56,882 nucleotides of DNA from Rhodocyclaceae bacterium (lineage in GTDB: Bacteria; Pseudomonadota; Gammaproteobacteria; Burkholderiales; Rhodocyclaceae). Shown piece by piece: positions 40,999 to 49,670 of the stretch. Position 1 is the stretch's first letter. Each line of letters begins with the position of its first letter. The translations under genes and the position numbers were made by a program. The notes under the pieces were generated by a model, which was not told the origin of the DNA, made no database searches, and was given only the letters and a program-made list of their open reading frames with translations. The DNA is taken from positions 1 through 56,882 of the forward strand of contig JAOADW010000050.1 of the NCBI GenBank assembly GCA_026417115.1, read 5' to 3'.

Positions 40999-42677
40999 AA
41001 TCCATCGGCAAGAATTTTTTTCTGTGGGGGGTAAGTTGGCTTCCCGCCCTCGCCCTCGCGGCAGGCCCGGATGCGGGGCAGACGATCAAGCAAAGCACGA
41101 ATTGGACCGCGATCGTGATGTTCGCGTTGTTCGTCGGCGCGACGCTCTGGATCACCAAGTGGGCCGCGTCGAAGACGCGCACGGCCGCGGATTTCTACAC
41201 CGCAGGCGGTGGAATCTCGGGCTTCCAGAACGGTCTGGCGATCGCGGGCGATTACATGTCGGCGGCCTCCTTTCTGGGTATCTCGGGTCTCGTCTTCGCC
41301 AACGGCTTCGACGGCCTGATCTTTTCGATCGGCTGGTTGGTGGGCTGGCCCGTGATCACCTTCTTGATGGCTGAACGTTTGCGCAATCTCGGCAAATTCA
41401 CCTTTGCCGACGTGGCCTCCTATCGTTTTGCACAGACGCCGATGCGCACGTTCGCAGCGCTCGGTTCGCTCACCGTCGTCGCTTTCTACATGATCGCCCA
41501 AATGGTCGGCGCGGGGCAATTGATCAAGGTATTGTTCGGTCTCGATTACATCGTCGCCGAGGTGCTGGTCGGGGCGATCATGATGATGTATGTGTTGTTT
41601 GGCGGCATGACCGCGACGACTTGGGTGCAGATCATCAAGGCGGTGATGCTCTTGGGCGGCGCCTCTTTCATGGCTCTGGCCGTGTTGCTCCAATTCGGCT
41701 TCAATCCAGAAAATCTGTTTGCCAAGGCCGTCGAGGTACATAGCAAGAAAGAGGCGATCATGGCGCCCGGGGCCTTGATCAAGGACCCGATCTCGGCGAT
41801 CTCGGTCGGCATGGCGCTCATGTTCGGCACCGCGGGTCTGCCGCACATCCTGCAACGCTTCTTCACCGTGCCGAACGCGAAAGAGGCGCGCAAATCCGTA
41901 GCCTGGGCGACGACCTGGATTGGCTATTTCTACATTCTCACTTTCGTGATCGGCTTCGGGGCGATCACGAATCTGATCCCCAATCCTCTCGATTATTTCG
42001 TCGATGGCGAGATCGGCAAGGGATTGAAGGGCGGCGGCAACATGGCGGCCGTGCATCTAGCCCAGGCCGTGGGCGGTGACGTCTTCCTGGGCTTTATCTC
42101 GGCTGTTGCGTTCGCGACGATCTTGGCCGTCGTTGCCGGACTCACGCTTTCCGGCGCGTCGGCGGTGTCGCATGATCTTTATGCCTCGGTCTGGCGGCGG
42201 GGCCACGTCGATTCTGCTGCCGAACTGCGCGTGTCTCGGATCACGACGCTGATCCTCGGCCTCGTTGCGGTCGGGCTGGGCATCGCCTTCGAAAAGGAAA
42301 ACGTCGCCTATATGGTGATGCTCGCCTTTACCGTTGCATGCTCGGCCAACTTCCCGATTCTGTTCATGGCGGTGCTGTGGAAGGACTGCACGACGCGCGG
42401 CGCCATCGCAGGCGGCGTCGTCGGTCTCGTCAGTTCGGTCGTGCTGACGATTGGCTCGGCGAGCGTTTGGGAAGCAGTGTTGGGCAATCCGAAAGGTTCC
42501 GCTTGGTTCCCTTATAGTTCGGCGGCCTTGTTTTCGATGAGTGCGGCTTTTCTCACGATCTGGCTGGTTTCGAAACTCGACAAGAGTCCGCAAGCACAAA
42601 AAGAGCGGGCGCTCTTCGAGGATCAACGCATTCGTTCGGAAACGGGCGTGGGGGCGGCAACCGCGCTTGCGCACTGA
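40995..42677 (+). CDS. actP: Cation/acetate symporter ActP
   Basis: A 560-residue sodium:solute symporter (SSS family) with an N-terminal signal-like segment (LPALALA) and about 13 membrane helices. Family features are [69 protein letters not shown] and [18 protein letters not shown]. It imports acetate and other short monocarboxylates with a cation. Coupled to the DUF485 gene by ATGA; a strong terminator follows. Confidence 0.95.
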   Translation: MKSIGKNFFLWGVSWLPALALAAGPDAGQTIKQSTNWTAIVMFALFVGATLWITKWAASKTRTAADFYTAGGGISGFQNGLAIAGDYMSAASFLGISGLVFANGFDGLIFSIGWLVGWPVITFLMAERLRNLGKFTFADVASYRFAQTPMRTFAALGSLTVVAFYMIAQMVGAGQLIKVLFGLDYIVAEVLVGAIMMMYVLFGGMTATTWVQIIKAVMLLGGASFMALAVLLQFGFNPENLFAKAVEVHSKKEAIMAPGALIKDPISAISVGMALMFGTAGLPHILQRFFTVPNAKEARKSVAWATTWIGYFYILTFVIGFGAITNLIPNPLDYFVDGEIGKGLKGGGNMAAVHLAQAVGGDVFLGFISAVAFATILAVVAGLTLSGASAVSHDLYASVWRRGHVDSAAELRVSRITTLILGLVAVGLGIAFEKENVAYMVMLAFTVACSANFPILFMAVLWKDCTTRGAIAGGVVGLVSSVVLTIGSASVWEAVLGNPKGSAWFPYSSAALFSMSAAFLTIWLVSKLDKSPQAQKERALFEDQRIRSETGVGAATALAH

Positions 42678-42697
42678 GCGGCTGGAGAAGTCTCTTG

Positions 42698-42725
42698 GGC
42701 CCCGCCATGCGGGGCCTTTCTTTTG
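42698..42725 (+). terminator. Intrinsic terminator after actP
   Basis: A perfect 8-bp stem GGCCCCGC (42698-42705) / GCGGGGCC (42709-42716) with a CAT loop is followed by TTTCTTTTG. It sits 20 bases past the actP stop and separates actP from the nitroreductase gene. Confidence 0.85.
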
Positions 42726-42774
42726 TCGGTATAAAAAGATCCCGTCATTCATTGGCGCATAGCATGGAGGAAAG

Positions 42775-43458
42775 ATGGCGACGAAAGAAGACTGCCTCGA
42801 ACTGATCACGGGCCGAAGCTCGATTCGCGCTTTTCTCTCCACCCCCGTGGCGCGGGAAACCATCGAGCGCATCCTTGCCGTGGCCGCACGGGCGCCTTCG
42901 GGCACCAATACCCAGCCCTGGCATGTCCATGTCCTCATGGGCGCGGCGCGCGACGCACTCGTGCGTGAGGTTTGCTGGGCCTACGACCACGAGCCCGAAC
43001 GACACCACTACAACTACGATTACTACCCGCAGGAATTCTTCGAGCCCTATCTGTCGCGGCGCCGCAAAGTAGGCTACGACCTCTATGGTTTGCTTGGCAT
43101 CAAGAAAGGCGACAAAGAGGCGATGCGGCGCCAGCATCGTAGGAATTACGAGTTCTTTGGCGCGCCCGTGGGCCTGATGTTTGCGATCGACAAGCGCTTG
43201 GGACGCGGCAGCTGGCTGGATTTCGGCGGCTTCATGCAGAACGTCATGGTGGCGGCGCGTGCCTTTGGGCTCGATACTTGCCCCCAGGCCGCATGGCTGC
43301 AATTCCATGACATCGTCGAGCGCCATCTCGAATTGCCTGAGCATCACATGCTCGTCTGCGGAATGGCGCTGGGCTATCGTGATCCGGAGGCGGTCGAGAA
43401 TCGGCTCGTGACGGAACGCGCTGCACTCAACGAATTCGTGCGCTTCTACGGCGAGTGA
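42775..43458 (+). CDS. Nitroreductase-family flavoprotein
   Basis: 227 residues with the FMN-dependent nitroreductase fold. The N-terminal RSSIRAF contacts FMN phosphate; RAPSGTNTQPWHVHVL follows at about 39-54, and CPQAAWLQF with MLVCGMALGYRDPEAVEN lies in the C-terminal half. GGAGG precedes the ATG. It is probably a NAD(P)H-dependent reductase of quinones or nitro compounds; the natural substrate is unknown. The 3' end overlaps the ankyrin gene by 13 bases (convergent). Confidence 0.92.
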   Translation: MATKEDCLELITGRSSIRAFLSTPVARETIERILAVAARAPSGTNTQPWHVHVLMGAARDALVREVCWAYDHEPERHHYNYDYYPQEFFEPYLSRRRKVGYDLYGLLGIKKGDKEAMRRQHRRNYEFFGAPVGLMFAIDKRLGRGSWLDFGGFMQNVMVAARAFGLDTCPQAAWLQFHDIVERHLELPEHHMLVCGMALGYRDPEAVENRLVTERAALNEFVRFYGE

Positions 43459-44489
43459 GCGGCGCTCGCGCGGATCGAGGCCGCGGCCTCGCGATAAAAC
43501 CGCAAGGCCTCTTGGCGGCGTCCCTGTGCTTCGAGGTTTCGCGCGTGTTCGAGCAGTCGCTCGGCCTCGGTCTCCGCAGTGTCCGAAGCCACGAAGAAGA
43601 GCGACTGCTTGGCCGGCGCCGTACGGCTGGCGCGGATCACGAGGGCTTTGGGGGGAGCGCTAGCCGGTTGGCTTCGCGCCTGCTCCGCCTTGATCAGCGC
43701 CAGAGCCTCGCGATAGGCAGCGAGCGCCTCGCTGCGGCGTCCCTCGGCTTCGAACAGGCGAGCGCGTCGCAGCTGTTCTTCGACGATGTCTGGGGCCGGC
43801 AACGAGCGCTGTGGCGGCGCGGCTGGGCGCGTGACCTCACGTTCGACGAGCTGTGCGAAGCGACGCGCGTCGGCGAGCCTGCGCGCGAGCGCAAAGCGAC
43901 CTTGACGCATGGCCCAGCTCGCGGCATCGTCTCCATGATCGTTGACGAGCGCAGCGTCGGCGCCAGCGGCGAGCAATCGCTCGATAAGCCCCTCGTGGCC
44001 TTCTCGGACGGCCATCATCAGAACCGTCGAACCATTGGTGGAGCGGGCATTGACGCGAGCGCCGGCGGCGAGCAGCAGGTCTACGATTTCGCCATGTCCG
44101 GCAAAAGCCGCATAATGGAGGGCCGACCATTGGCGGTCGGGTTGGTCGATGCGTGCGCCGCGGTCGATCAACCAACGGACGGCCTCTTTCCGGTTCTTCC
44201 ATGCGGCGAGCATCAAGGCGGTTTCGCCGAAACGATTGACGGCGTCGATGCGTGCGCCACGGGAAACAAAGAGCTCCATCAAGGGGATGTTGCCTTCCCA
44301 GGCGCCGATCATGAGTCCGGTGCCGATGCGGGCGCCCTCGAAATCCGGAGAGAGGCCGCTATCGAGCCATCGCCGCGCCGCCTCGATGTCGCCGAGTTCG
44401 AGGCGTGTCGAGAAGCGCACGGGGTCGGGAAGCTCTGCAGTGAAGCCGGGCTGGATCAGTAGCCACGTCAGAAAAAACAACCAGCGCAT
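43446..44489 (-). CDS. Exported ankyrin-repeat protein with TPR-like tail
   Basis: 347 residues. A signal peptide (MRWLFFLTWLLIQPGFTA) precedes about five ankyrin repeats at about 25-210, with FGETALMLAAWKNRKEAVRWLIDRGA, QWSALHYAAFAGHGEIVDLLLAAGA and GSTVLMMAVREGHEGLIERLLAAGA. The C-terminal third has two short helical hairpins of TPR type (LRRARLFEAEGRRSEALAAYREAL and LLEHARNLEAQGRRQEALRFYREA). It should be a periplasmic binding scaffold; no partner is evident. It is divergent from the TonB-like gene. Confidence 0.88.
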   Translation of the reverse strand: MRWLFFLTWLLIQPGFTAELPDPVRFSTRLELGDIEAARRWLDSGLSPDFEGARIGTGLMIGAWEGNIPLMELFVSRGARIDAVNRFGETALMLAAWKNRKEAVRWLIDRGARIDQPDRQWSALHYAAFAGHGEIVDLLLAAGARVNARSTNGSTVLMMAVREGHEGLIERLLAAGADAALVNDHGDDAASWAMRQGRFALARRLADARRFAQLVEREVTRPAAPPQRSLPAPDIVEEQLRRARLFEAEGRRSEALAAYREALALIKAEQARSQPASAPPKALVIRASRTAPAKQSLFFVASDTAETEAERLLEHARNLEAQGRRQEALRFYREAAASIRASAAHSP

Positions 44490-44530
44490 GCCGCGAAGTT
44501 TACTGCTGCACGCAGGGGGATCATGAGAAA

Positions 44531-45055
44531 ATGGGTTTGCGCGAGAGTGAACGAAAACGCCTGGCGCTAGCGCTGGCCATGAGCCTCGGGCTTCATCTCG
44601 GTCTCGTCCTGCCCTGGGCGAGTTTCCCTCCGCCCGCGAAGCAGCTGTCGGCGCTGACGGTGCGTCTGCCAGACGAAGCGAAGCAACAGGCGCGAGCGGC
44701 GCCGGTGTCTAGTCTCACGACGAGCGCATCCGAGGTCGCGACGTCGAAAGCTGCGCCAAGACGAGAAGGCAGGCCTGCGCCACGTGAGCTGACAGGGAGG
44801 CTGCGAGAAAAAGCGCTTGCTGTGCTTGCACAGGAAGCGTTTTATCCTCGCGAGGCGATCGAGCGGGGATTGGAGGGCCGGGTCGTGCTGCTGATCAGCG
44901 TGGCGGGCGATGGCACGGTACGAACGGTGGAGCTGGCGCGCTCGTCGGGCCATGCGCTGCTCGACGAAGCCGCTTTGCGGGCTGCCAGCCGCATCGGCTC
45001 CTTGCCTTTCGGCGCACGCCAGTTCTTGCTGCCTGTCGAATTCCGACTCGAATGA
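44531..45055 (+). CDS. Short TonB-like protein
   Basis: 174 residues. An N-terminal membrane anchor (LALALAMSLGLHLGLVLPWASF) carries the SxxxH-type pattern of TonB helices. A short linker without the usual long Pro-Glu/Pro-Lys stretch is followed by a TonB C-terminal domain: FYPREAIERGLEGRVVLLISVAGDGTVRTVELARSSGHALLDEAALRAASRI. No exbB, exbD or receptor is next to it. With such a short linker it may not span the periplasm like classical TonB. The next gene overlaps its stop by ATGA. Confidence 0.8.
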   Translation: MGLRESERKRLALALAMSLGLHLGLVLPWASFPPPAKQLSALTVRLPDEAKQQARAAPVSSLTTSASEVATSKAAPRREGRPAPRELTGRLREKALAVLAQEAFYPREAIERGLEGRVVLLISVAGDGTVRTVELARSSGHALLDEAALRAASRIGSLPFGARQFLLPVEFRLE

Positions 45056-45357
45056 AAACAGTGCGCGTGCATGCCCAAGCGCCGGCGAAACCCAGGCAGG
45101 GCGCGCCCTGCAATGGCTGCGGCATATGTTGTGCCGGCTGGCCTTGCCCGCTCTCGCGCCTGCTTCTAGCCCATCGCCGCGGCCCCTGCCCGGCTTTGCA
45201 CTGGCAAGGCCAGCGCTATCGCTGTGATCTGCTGGCGCGACCGCGCGTCTATCTCGCTTGGCTTCCGGCGCGGATGGAGCCGCTTGCGCGCCGAGTGATC
45301 GCACGCTGGATCGCCCTCGACGAGGGTTGTGATTGTGACGCCGAAGTCGAGCTATAG
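45052..45357 (+). CDS. YkgJ-like cysteine-cluster protein
   Basis: 101 residues with a dense cysteine motif: C20, C23, C26, C27 (CNGCGICC), C32, C46 (GPCPAL), C58 (RYRC), plus CDC near the C-terminus. The pattern CxxCxxCC..CP..CP.L matches the YkgJ/UPF0153 group, thought to bind zinc or an iron-sulfur cluster. The function is unknown. It is translationally coupled to the TonB-like gene and followed after 9 bases by the peptide ABC permease. Confidence 0.82.
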   Translation: MKTVRVHAQAPAKPRQGAPCNGCGICCAGWPCPLSRLLLAHRRGPCPALHWQGQRYRCDLLARPRVYLAWLPARMEPLARRVIARWIALDEGCDCDAEVEL

Positions 45358-45366
45358 TCCCACCTT

Positions 45367-46344
45367 ATGTTCGCTTATCTGATTCGACGACTGTTCTACG
45401 CCATCCCGATTTTGATCGGCGTCAATGTGCTGACGTTCGCCTTGTTCTTCGTCGTCAACTCGCCCGATGACATGGCGCGCATGCAGCTGGGCGCGAAACG
45501 CGTCTCCCAAGAAGCCATCGAGAAATGGAAGGCCGAGCGTGGCTACGACAAGCCTCTGTTCTGGAACGAAAACGCGAAAGGCTTGGGAAAGGTTACCGAG
45601 ACGATCTTTTTCAGCAAGTCGGTCAAGATGTTCGTCTTCGATTTCGGCCGCGCCGATGACGGCCGAGATATCGCGCGCGAGATCAAGAACCGCATGGGGC
45701 CCTCTCTGGCGATCGCCGTGCCGGTTTTCGTGCTGGGGCTTTTCGCCGCGATCACGACGGCCTTGTTGCTTGTCTACTTTCGCGCCACGCCGCTTGATTT
45801 CTTGGGAGTGGCGGCGCTCGTGACGATGATGTCGATTTCCAGCCTTTTCTACATCATCGGCGGACAATGGCTGGTGGCCAAGGTTTGGCGCTGGGCGCCG
45901 ATTTCGGGTTATGTCGAAGGCATAAGCGCCGCGAAATTCATCATCTTGCCGGTCATCATCAGCGTATTGGCCGGGCTGGGCGCGTCCGCGCGCTGGTATC
46001 GCACGATCTTTCTCGAGGAGATCACGCGTGATTACGTGCGCACCGCTCGCGCCAAGGGATTGCCCGAGCGGCTCGTTCTTTTCCGTCACGTGCTGCGCAA
46101 CGCCCTGATCCCGATCCTGACTGGCGCAGTCGTGATCATCCCTTCGCTTTTTCTCGGCAGTCTCTTGATCGAAGCCTTTTTTGGCATCCCTGGCTTGGGC
46201 AGCTACACCATCGAGGCGATCAACGCCCAGGATTTCGCCGTTGTGCGCGCCATGGTCTTCATCGGCTCCGTGCTTTACATCATCGGCCTGATCTTGACCG
46301 ACATCTCTTATACGCTTGCCGATCCTCGTATTCGATTGTCATGA
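45367..46344 (+). CDS. Peptide-type ABC transporter permease (DppB/OppB/YejB family)
   Basis: 325 residues, about six membrane helices. The N-terminus MFAYLIRRLFYAIPILIGVNVLTF and the EAA-type loop DYVRTARAKGLPERLVLFRHVLRNALIPILT are those of the first permease of Dpp/Opp systems, and GIPGLGSYTIEAINAQDFAVVRAMV is the conserved ending. It pairs with the next permease, whose ATG overlaps its stop. No binding protein is encoded nearby. Confidence 0.92.
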   Translation: MFAYLIRRLFYAIPILIGVNVLTFALFFVVNSPDDMARMQLGAKRVSQEAIEKWKAERGYDKPLFWNENAKGLGKVTETIFFSKSVKMFVFDFGRADDGRDIAREIKNRMGPSLAIAVPVFVLGLFAAITTALLLVYFRATPLDFLGVAALVTMMSISSLFYIIGGQWLVAKVWRWAPISGYVEGISAAKFIILPVIISVLAGLGASARWYRTIFLEEITRDYVRTARAKGLPERLVLFRHVLRNALIPILTGAVVIIPSLFLGSLLIEAFFGIPGLGSYTIEAINAQDFAVVRAMVFIGSVLYIIGLILTDISYTLADPRIRLS

Positions 46345-47681
46345 AGCCGGTGCTGCTCGTCTCCGACGCCTTGTTTTTCATGCTGCTCGCCGCGCTCGCA
46401 TTCGGCGCCGCCTATGTGCGCCGCACGCCGCATCTTGCCGCTGGCTGGCGCGCAGTCGGAAAAAGCTCGGCAGCGATGGCTTCGCTGACGTTATTGACGA
46501 TGTTCCTGGTCATCGCCGTGCTCGATTCTTTGCATTATCGAGAACGTTTGCCAGGGCCCCAGGCGCATTATGCGCCTGAAGTGCGCTCAGCGCTCGATGC
46601 CTTGCTGGCTCCATTGCGCCTGCGACAAGAAAAGACCTACTCTGCGCCGCTCGCGCTGCATTCCTTCGCCAAGGAAACGAGCCCAGACGGCCATGCGCGA
46701 GATTTCCCGCGGTTGCGGCATGGGGGAAGCCATTTGGGCGACGATCTCGATCGTCACATGCCGGATGTGCTCGCGCGCGGCGTGCGCGGCGCCGCCTTGG
46801 GCCTCATCCTCTGGGGCTGTCTTTGGGGGGCGCTCGCGCTGCTTGCGCGCAGGGCGCCGAACCTTGCCTGGCCCGCGGTGCGCACTACACTCCTCGTCGT
46901 CGCATTGTGCGGCGGCGTCATTTATGAGCTTGCGCAAGGCTATCACGTCTTCGGCACCGACAAGGTTGGCCAAGACGTCCTCTATTTGACGCTCAAAAGC
47001 ATCCGTACCGCGCTTTTGATCGGCACCCTGACCACCTTGATCATGTTGCCCGCGGCGGTGGTGCTTGGATTGGCGGCTGGCTACTTTGGCGGCTGGATCG
47101 ATGACCTCATCCAATATCTCTATACGACGCTCAACTCGATCCCTGGCGTTTTGCTCATTGCCGCCGCCGTGCTGATGATGCAGGTGGCGATCGAGGCCCA
47201 TCCGCAATGGTTCGCGACTGCCGCCGAGCGCGCCGATGCGCGCATGGTCATGTTGTGCGCGATTTTGGGGCTGACGAGCTGGACGGGACTGTGCCGACTC
47301 TTGCGCGGCGAGGCCTTGAAGCTGCGCGAGCTCGATTTCGTCGCGGCCGCGCGCGCGCTGGGCCTTCCTGCGACCTCGATCCTGCTGCGCCATATCCTTC
47401 CGAATGTCATGCACATCGTGATGATTGCGATCGTCATGGATTTTTCCGCGTTGGTTCTCGCCGAGGCGGTGCTTTCCTATGTTGGCATCGGCGTGGATCC
47501 GCATACGATCAGTTTCGGCACCATGATCAACGCCGCGCGTCTCGAGCTGGCGCGCGAACCGGTCGTTTGGTGGTCTCTTGCCGCTGCATTCGTCTTCATG
47601 TTGACCTTGGTGCTCGCAGCGAATCTTTTGGCCGACGCCGTACGTGAGGCCTTTGATCCCCGTCGGGAGCAGCCCGCATGA
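46341..47681 (+). CDS. Peptide-type ABC transporter permease (DppC/OppC/YejE family)
   Basis: 446 residues, longer than DppC (about 300) because of an N-terminal part with extra helices and a polar segment of about 60 residues (about 75-140), as in YejE-like proteins. The core has GTDKVGQDVLYLTLKSIRTALLIG, the EAA loop DFVAAARALGLPATSILLRHILPNVMHIVM and VLSYVGIGVDPHTISFGTMI. It overlaps the permease before it and the ATPase after it by 4 bases each. Confidence 0.9.
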   Translation: MKPVLLVSDALFFMLLAALAFGAAYVRRTPHLAAGWRAVGKSSAAMASLTLLTMFLVIAVLDSLHYRERLPGPQAHYAPEVRSALDALLAPLRLRQEKTYSAPLALHSFAKETSPDGHARDFPRLRHGGSHLGDDLDRHMPDVLARGVRGAALGLILWGCLWGALALLARRAPNLAWPAVRTTLLVVALCGGVIYELAQGYHVFGTDKVGQDVLYLTLKSIRTALLIGTLTTLIMLPAAVVLGLAAGYFGGWIDDLIQYLYTTLNSIPGVLLIAAAVLMMQVAIEAHPQWFATAAERADARMVMLCAILGLTSWTGLCRLLRGEALKLRELDFVAAARALGLPATSILLRHILPNVMHIVMIAIVMDFSALVLAEAVLSYVGIGVDPHTISFGTMINAARLELAREPVVWWSLAAAFVFMLTLVLAANLLADAVREAFDPRREQPA

Positions 47682-49645
47682 GCGATGCGCTGCTTGCCTG
47701 TCGGGGGATGACGCTCACGCTGGGCGAAACGCCCGTTGTGCGCAATCTCGATCTCTCATTGAAGAGCGGGGAAATCTTCGCTCTCGTGGGTGAATCGGGC
47801 TGTGGCAAGACGCTCACGGCCTTGGCCTTGATGCGTCTTTTGCCGCCGGCGGTGCGCCAGATCGCCGGCACGGTGACTTTTGCCGGTGTTGATCTCTCCA
47901 TCCTGCCGGAAATTGAGATGAGGCAGCTGCGTGGCCGCAAGCTCGCGATGATCTTCCAAGAACCGAGCACCAGCCTCAATCCGGTGCTCACGATCGGAGA
48001 ACAGCTTGCCGAGGCCATCAGGCTCGGCGGCGAAATGCCGACGCCTGCCTCTCTCGCCGCACGGCTTGCAGACGTCGGCATGCCCGACCCCGAGCGGCGT
48101 CTTGCCGAATATCCTTTCCAGCTCTCCGGCGGCATGAAGCAGCGCGCGATGATCGCGATGGCGCTGGCTTCTTCTCCCCGCTTGCTGATCGCCGACGAGC
48201 CCACGACTGCGCTCGACGTCACCATCCAAGCGCAGGTGCTCGACCTCTTGGCGCAGCGATGCCGTCAGCAGGCGATGACGATGCTTTTGATCACTCATGA
48301 CTTGGGTATTGTTGCCGAAATGGCCGATCGGGTCGGCGTGATGTATGCCGGCGAACTCGTCGAGACGGCGCCGAGCGCGCGCTTTTTCGCTTGCCCAACT
48401 CACCCTTATGCCGCGCGTTTGCTCGCGGCGCTGCCCGAAGCAGCGCCCAAGGGGCGGCCGCTCGCGACGATTCCCGGGCAGCCACCCGCAAGCCACGAGG
48501 TGCTTCACGGTTGCCGTTTCGCGCCTCGTTGCGAGAAAGCCACACCGCTTTGTCGGGAACGCGCACCCTACTGGCGGGAGGTCGCGAGTGGGCATGGCGT
48601 GCGTTGCCATTTCCCCTTGCGGAGGGAAGAAGACCCGGCCGTGGTCACGGAGAGCCGGCCCGCCATTGCGGCGGCAGAAACAAGCGTCTCTGCGGCTTTT
48701 TCCCCAGTAAGCAGCGAGACGGCGTTGTTGGCGGTGGAAAAGCTTGCGGTTTACTATCCGATCCGCAAGGGCGTCTTCCAACGCGTCAAGGGCTGGGTGA
48801 GAGCCGTCGATGGGATCGACCTCATGCTATCGCGCGCGCGCACGCTCGCGCTCGTCGGGGAATCGGGCTGTGGTAAAACCACGGCAGGAAAAGCGATCTT
48901 GGGTTTGATCGCGCCCACGCGCGGTCGGCTCCTTTGGCAAGGGCAGCCTCTGTCTGGTTTGGCGCCCAAGCGGATGCAAATGGTTTTTCAGGATCCCTTT
49001 GCTTCCCTCAATCCACGCCAACGCGTCGGCCGCAGCATCGGCGAAGGCAATCCGTCGGCCAACGTCGGGGAGCTGTTGCGGCGCGTGGGGCTTTCGCCGG
49101 CAATGGCTGACCGCTATCCCCATGAATTTTCTGGCGGCCAGCGCCAGCGCCTCGCGATCGCACGCGCGCTGTCCATGCAGCCGCAGCTATTGATCCTCGA
49201 TGAGCCGACGAGCGCCCTCGACGTCTCGGTACAAGCGCAGATCCTCAATCTTTTCGAGGAACTCCAGCGCGAGCTCGGGCTTGCCTATCTCTTCATCAGC
49301 CACAACCTGGCTGCCGTCGCGCGCCTTGCGCATGATGTTGGTGTCATGTATCTGGGGCGCATCGTCGAATATGGGCCGGCGCAGGACGTGCTCAGCCGTC
49401 CCCGTCATCCCTATACGGAAGCCTTGCTTGCCGCGGCGCCCCGCCTCGATGGGGGGGGCATGCTGAAGCTCGCCACGCCCGGTGACCCGCCATCGCCTGC
49501 CAATCCACCGCCAGGGTGTCATTTCGCTCCTCGTTGCCCCCGCGCCCATTCCATTTGCCATCGGCAAGCGCCGCCGACGGTGCAGATAGCGCCCTGCCAT
49601 CGGGTTTCCTGCTGGCTTGCAGACTTGCCCTCGGGACGCGTATAG
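47678..49645 (+). CDS. Fused peptide-type ABC transporter ATPase (two NBDs)
   Basis: 655 residues joining two Dpp/Opp ATPases, the layout of YejF and GsiA. NBD1 has Walker A GESGCGKT near 37-44, LSGGMKQR and LLIADEPTTALDV. NBD2 begins near residue 345 with GESGCGKTT near 393, FSGGQRQR and LILDEPTSALDV. Each half ends with the oligopeptide-transporter C-terminal cysteine motif (GCRFAPRCEKATPLC; GCHFAPRCPRAHSIC). Typical GsiA/YejF proteins are about 530-620 residues. Confidence 0.93.
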   Translation: MSDALLACRGMTLTLGETPVVRNLDLSLKSGEIFALVGESGCGKTLTALALMRLLPPAVRQIAGTVTFAGVDLSILPEIEMRQLRGRKLAMIFQEPSTSLNPVLTIGEQLAEAIRLGGEMPTPASLAARLADVGMPDPERRLAEYPFQLSGGMKQRAMIAMALASSPRLLIADEPTTALDVTIQAQVLDLLAQRCRQQAMTMLLITHDLGIVAEMADRVGVMYAGELVETAPSARFFACPTHPYAARLLAALPEAAPKGRPLATIPGQPPASHEVLHGCRFAPRCEKATPLCRERAPYWREVASGHGVRCHFPLRREEDPAVVTESRPAIAAAETSVSAAFSPVSSETALLAVEKLAVYYPIRKGVFQRVKGWVRAVDGIDLMLSRARTLALVGESGCGKTTAGKAILGLIAPTRGRLLWQGQPLSGLAPKRMQMVFQDPFASLNPRQRVGRSIGEGNPSANVGELLRRVGLSPAMADRYPHEFSGGQRQRLAIARALSMQPQLLILDEPTSALDVSVQAQILNLFEELQRELGLAYLFISHNLAAVARLAHDVGVMYLGRIVEYGPAQDVLSRPRHPYTEALLAAAPRLDGGGMLKLATPGDPPSPANPPPGCHFAPRCPRAHSICHRQAPPTVQIAPCHRVSCWLADLPSGRV

Positions 49646-49670
49646 CGGTCGGAAGCCTTCACGCGTAGGC

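Noticed and set aside
40929-42056. 375-codon frame antisense to actP
   Set aside because: H-, R- and D-rich translation typical of the complement of membrane-protein codons.
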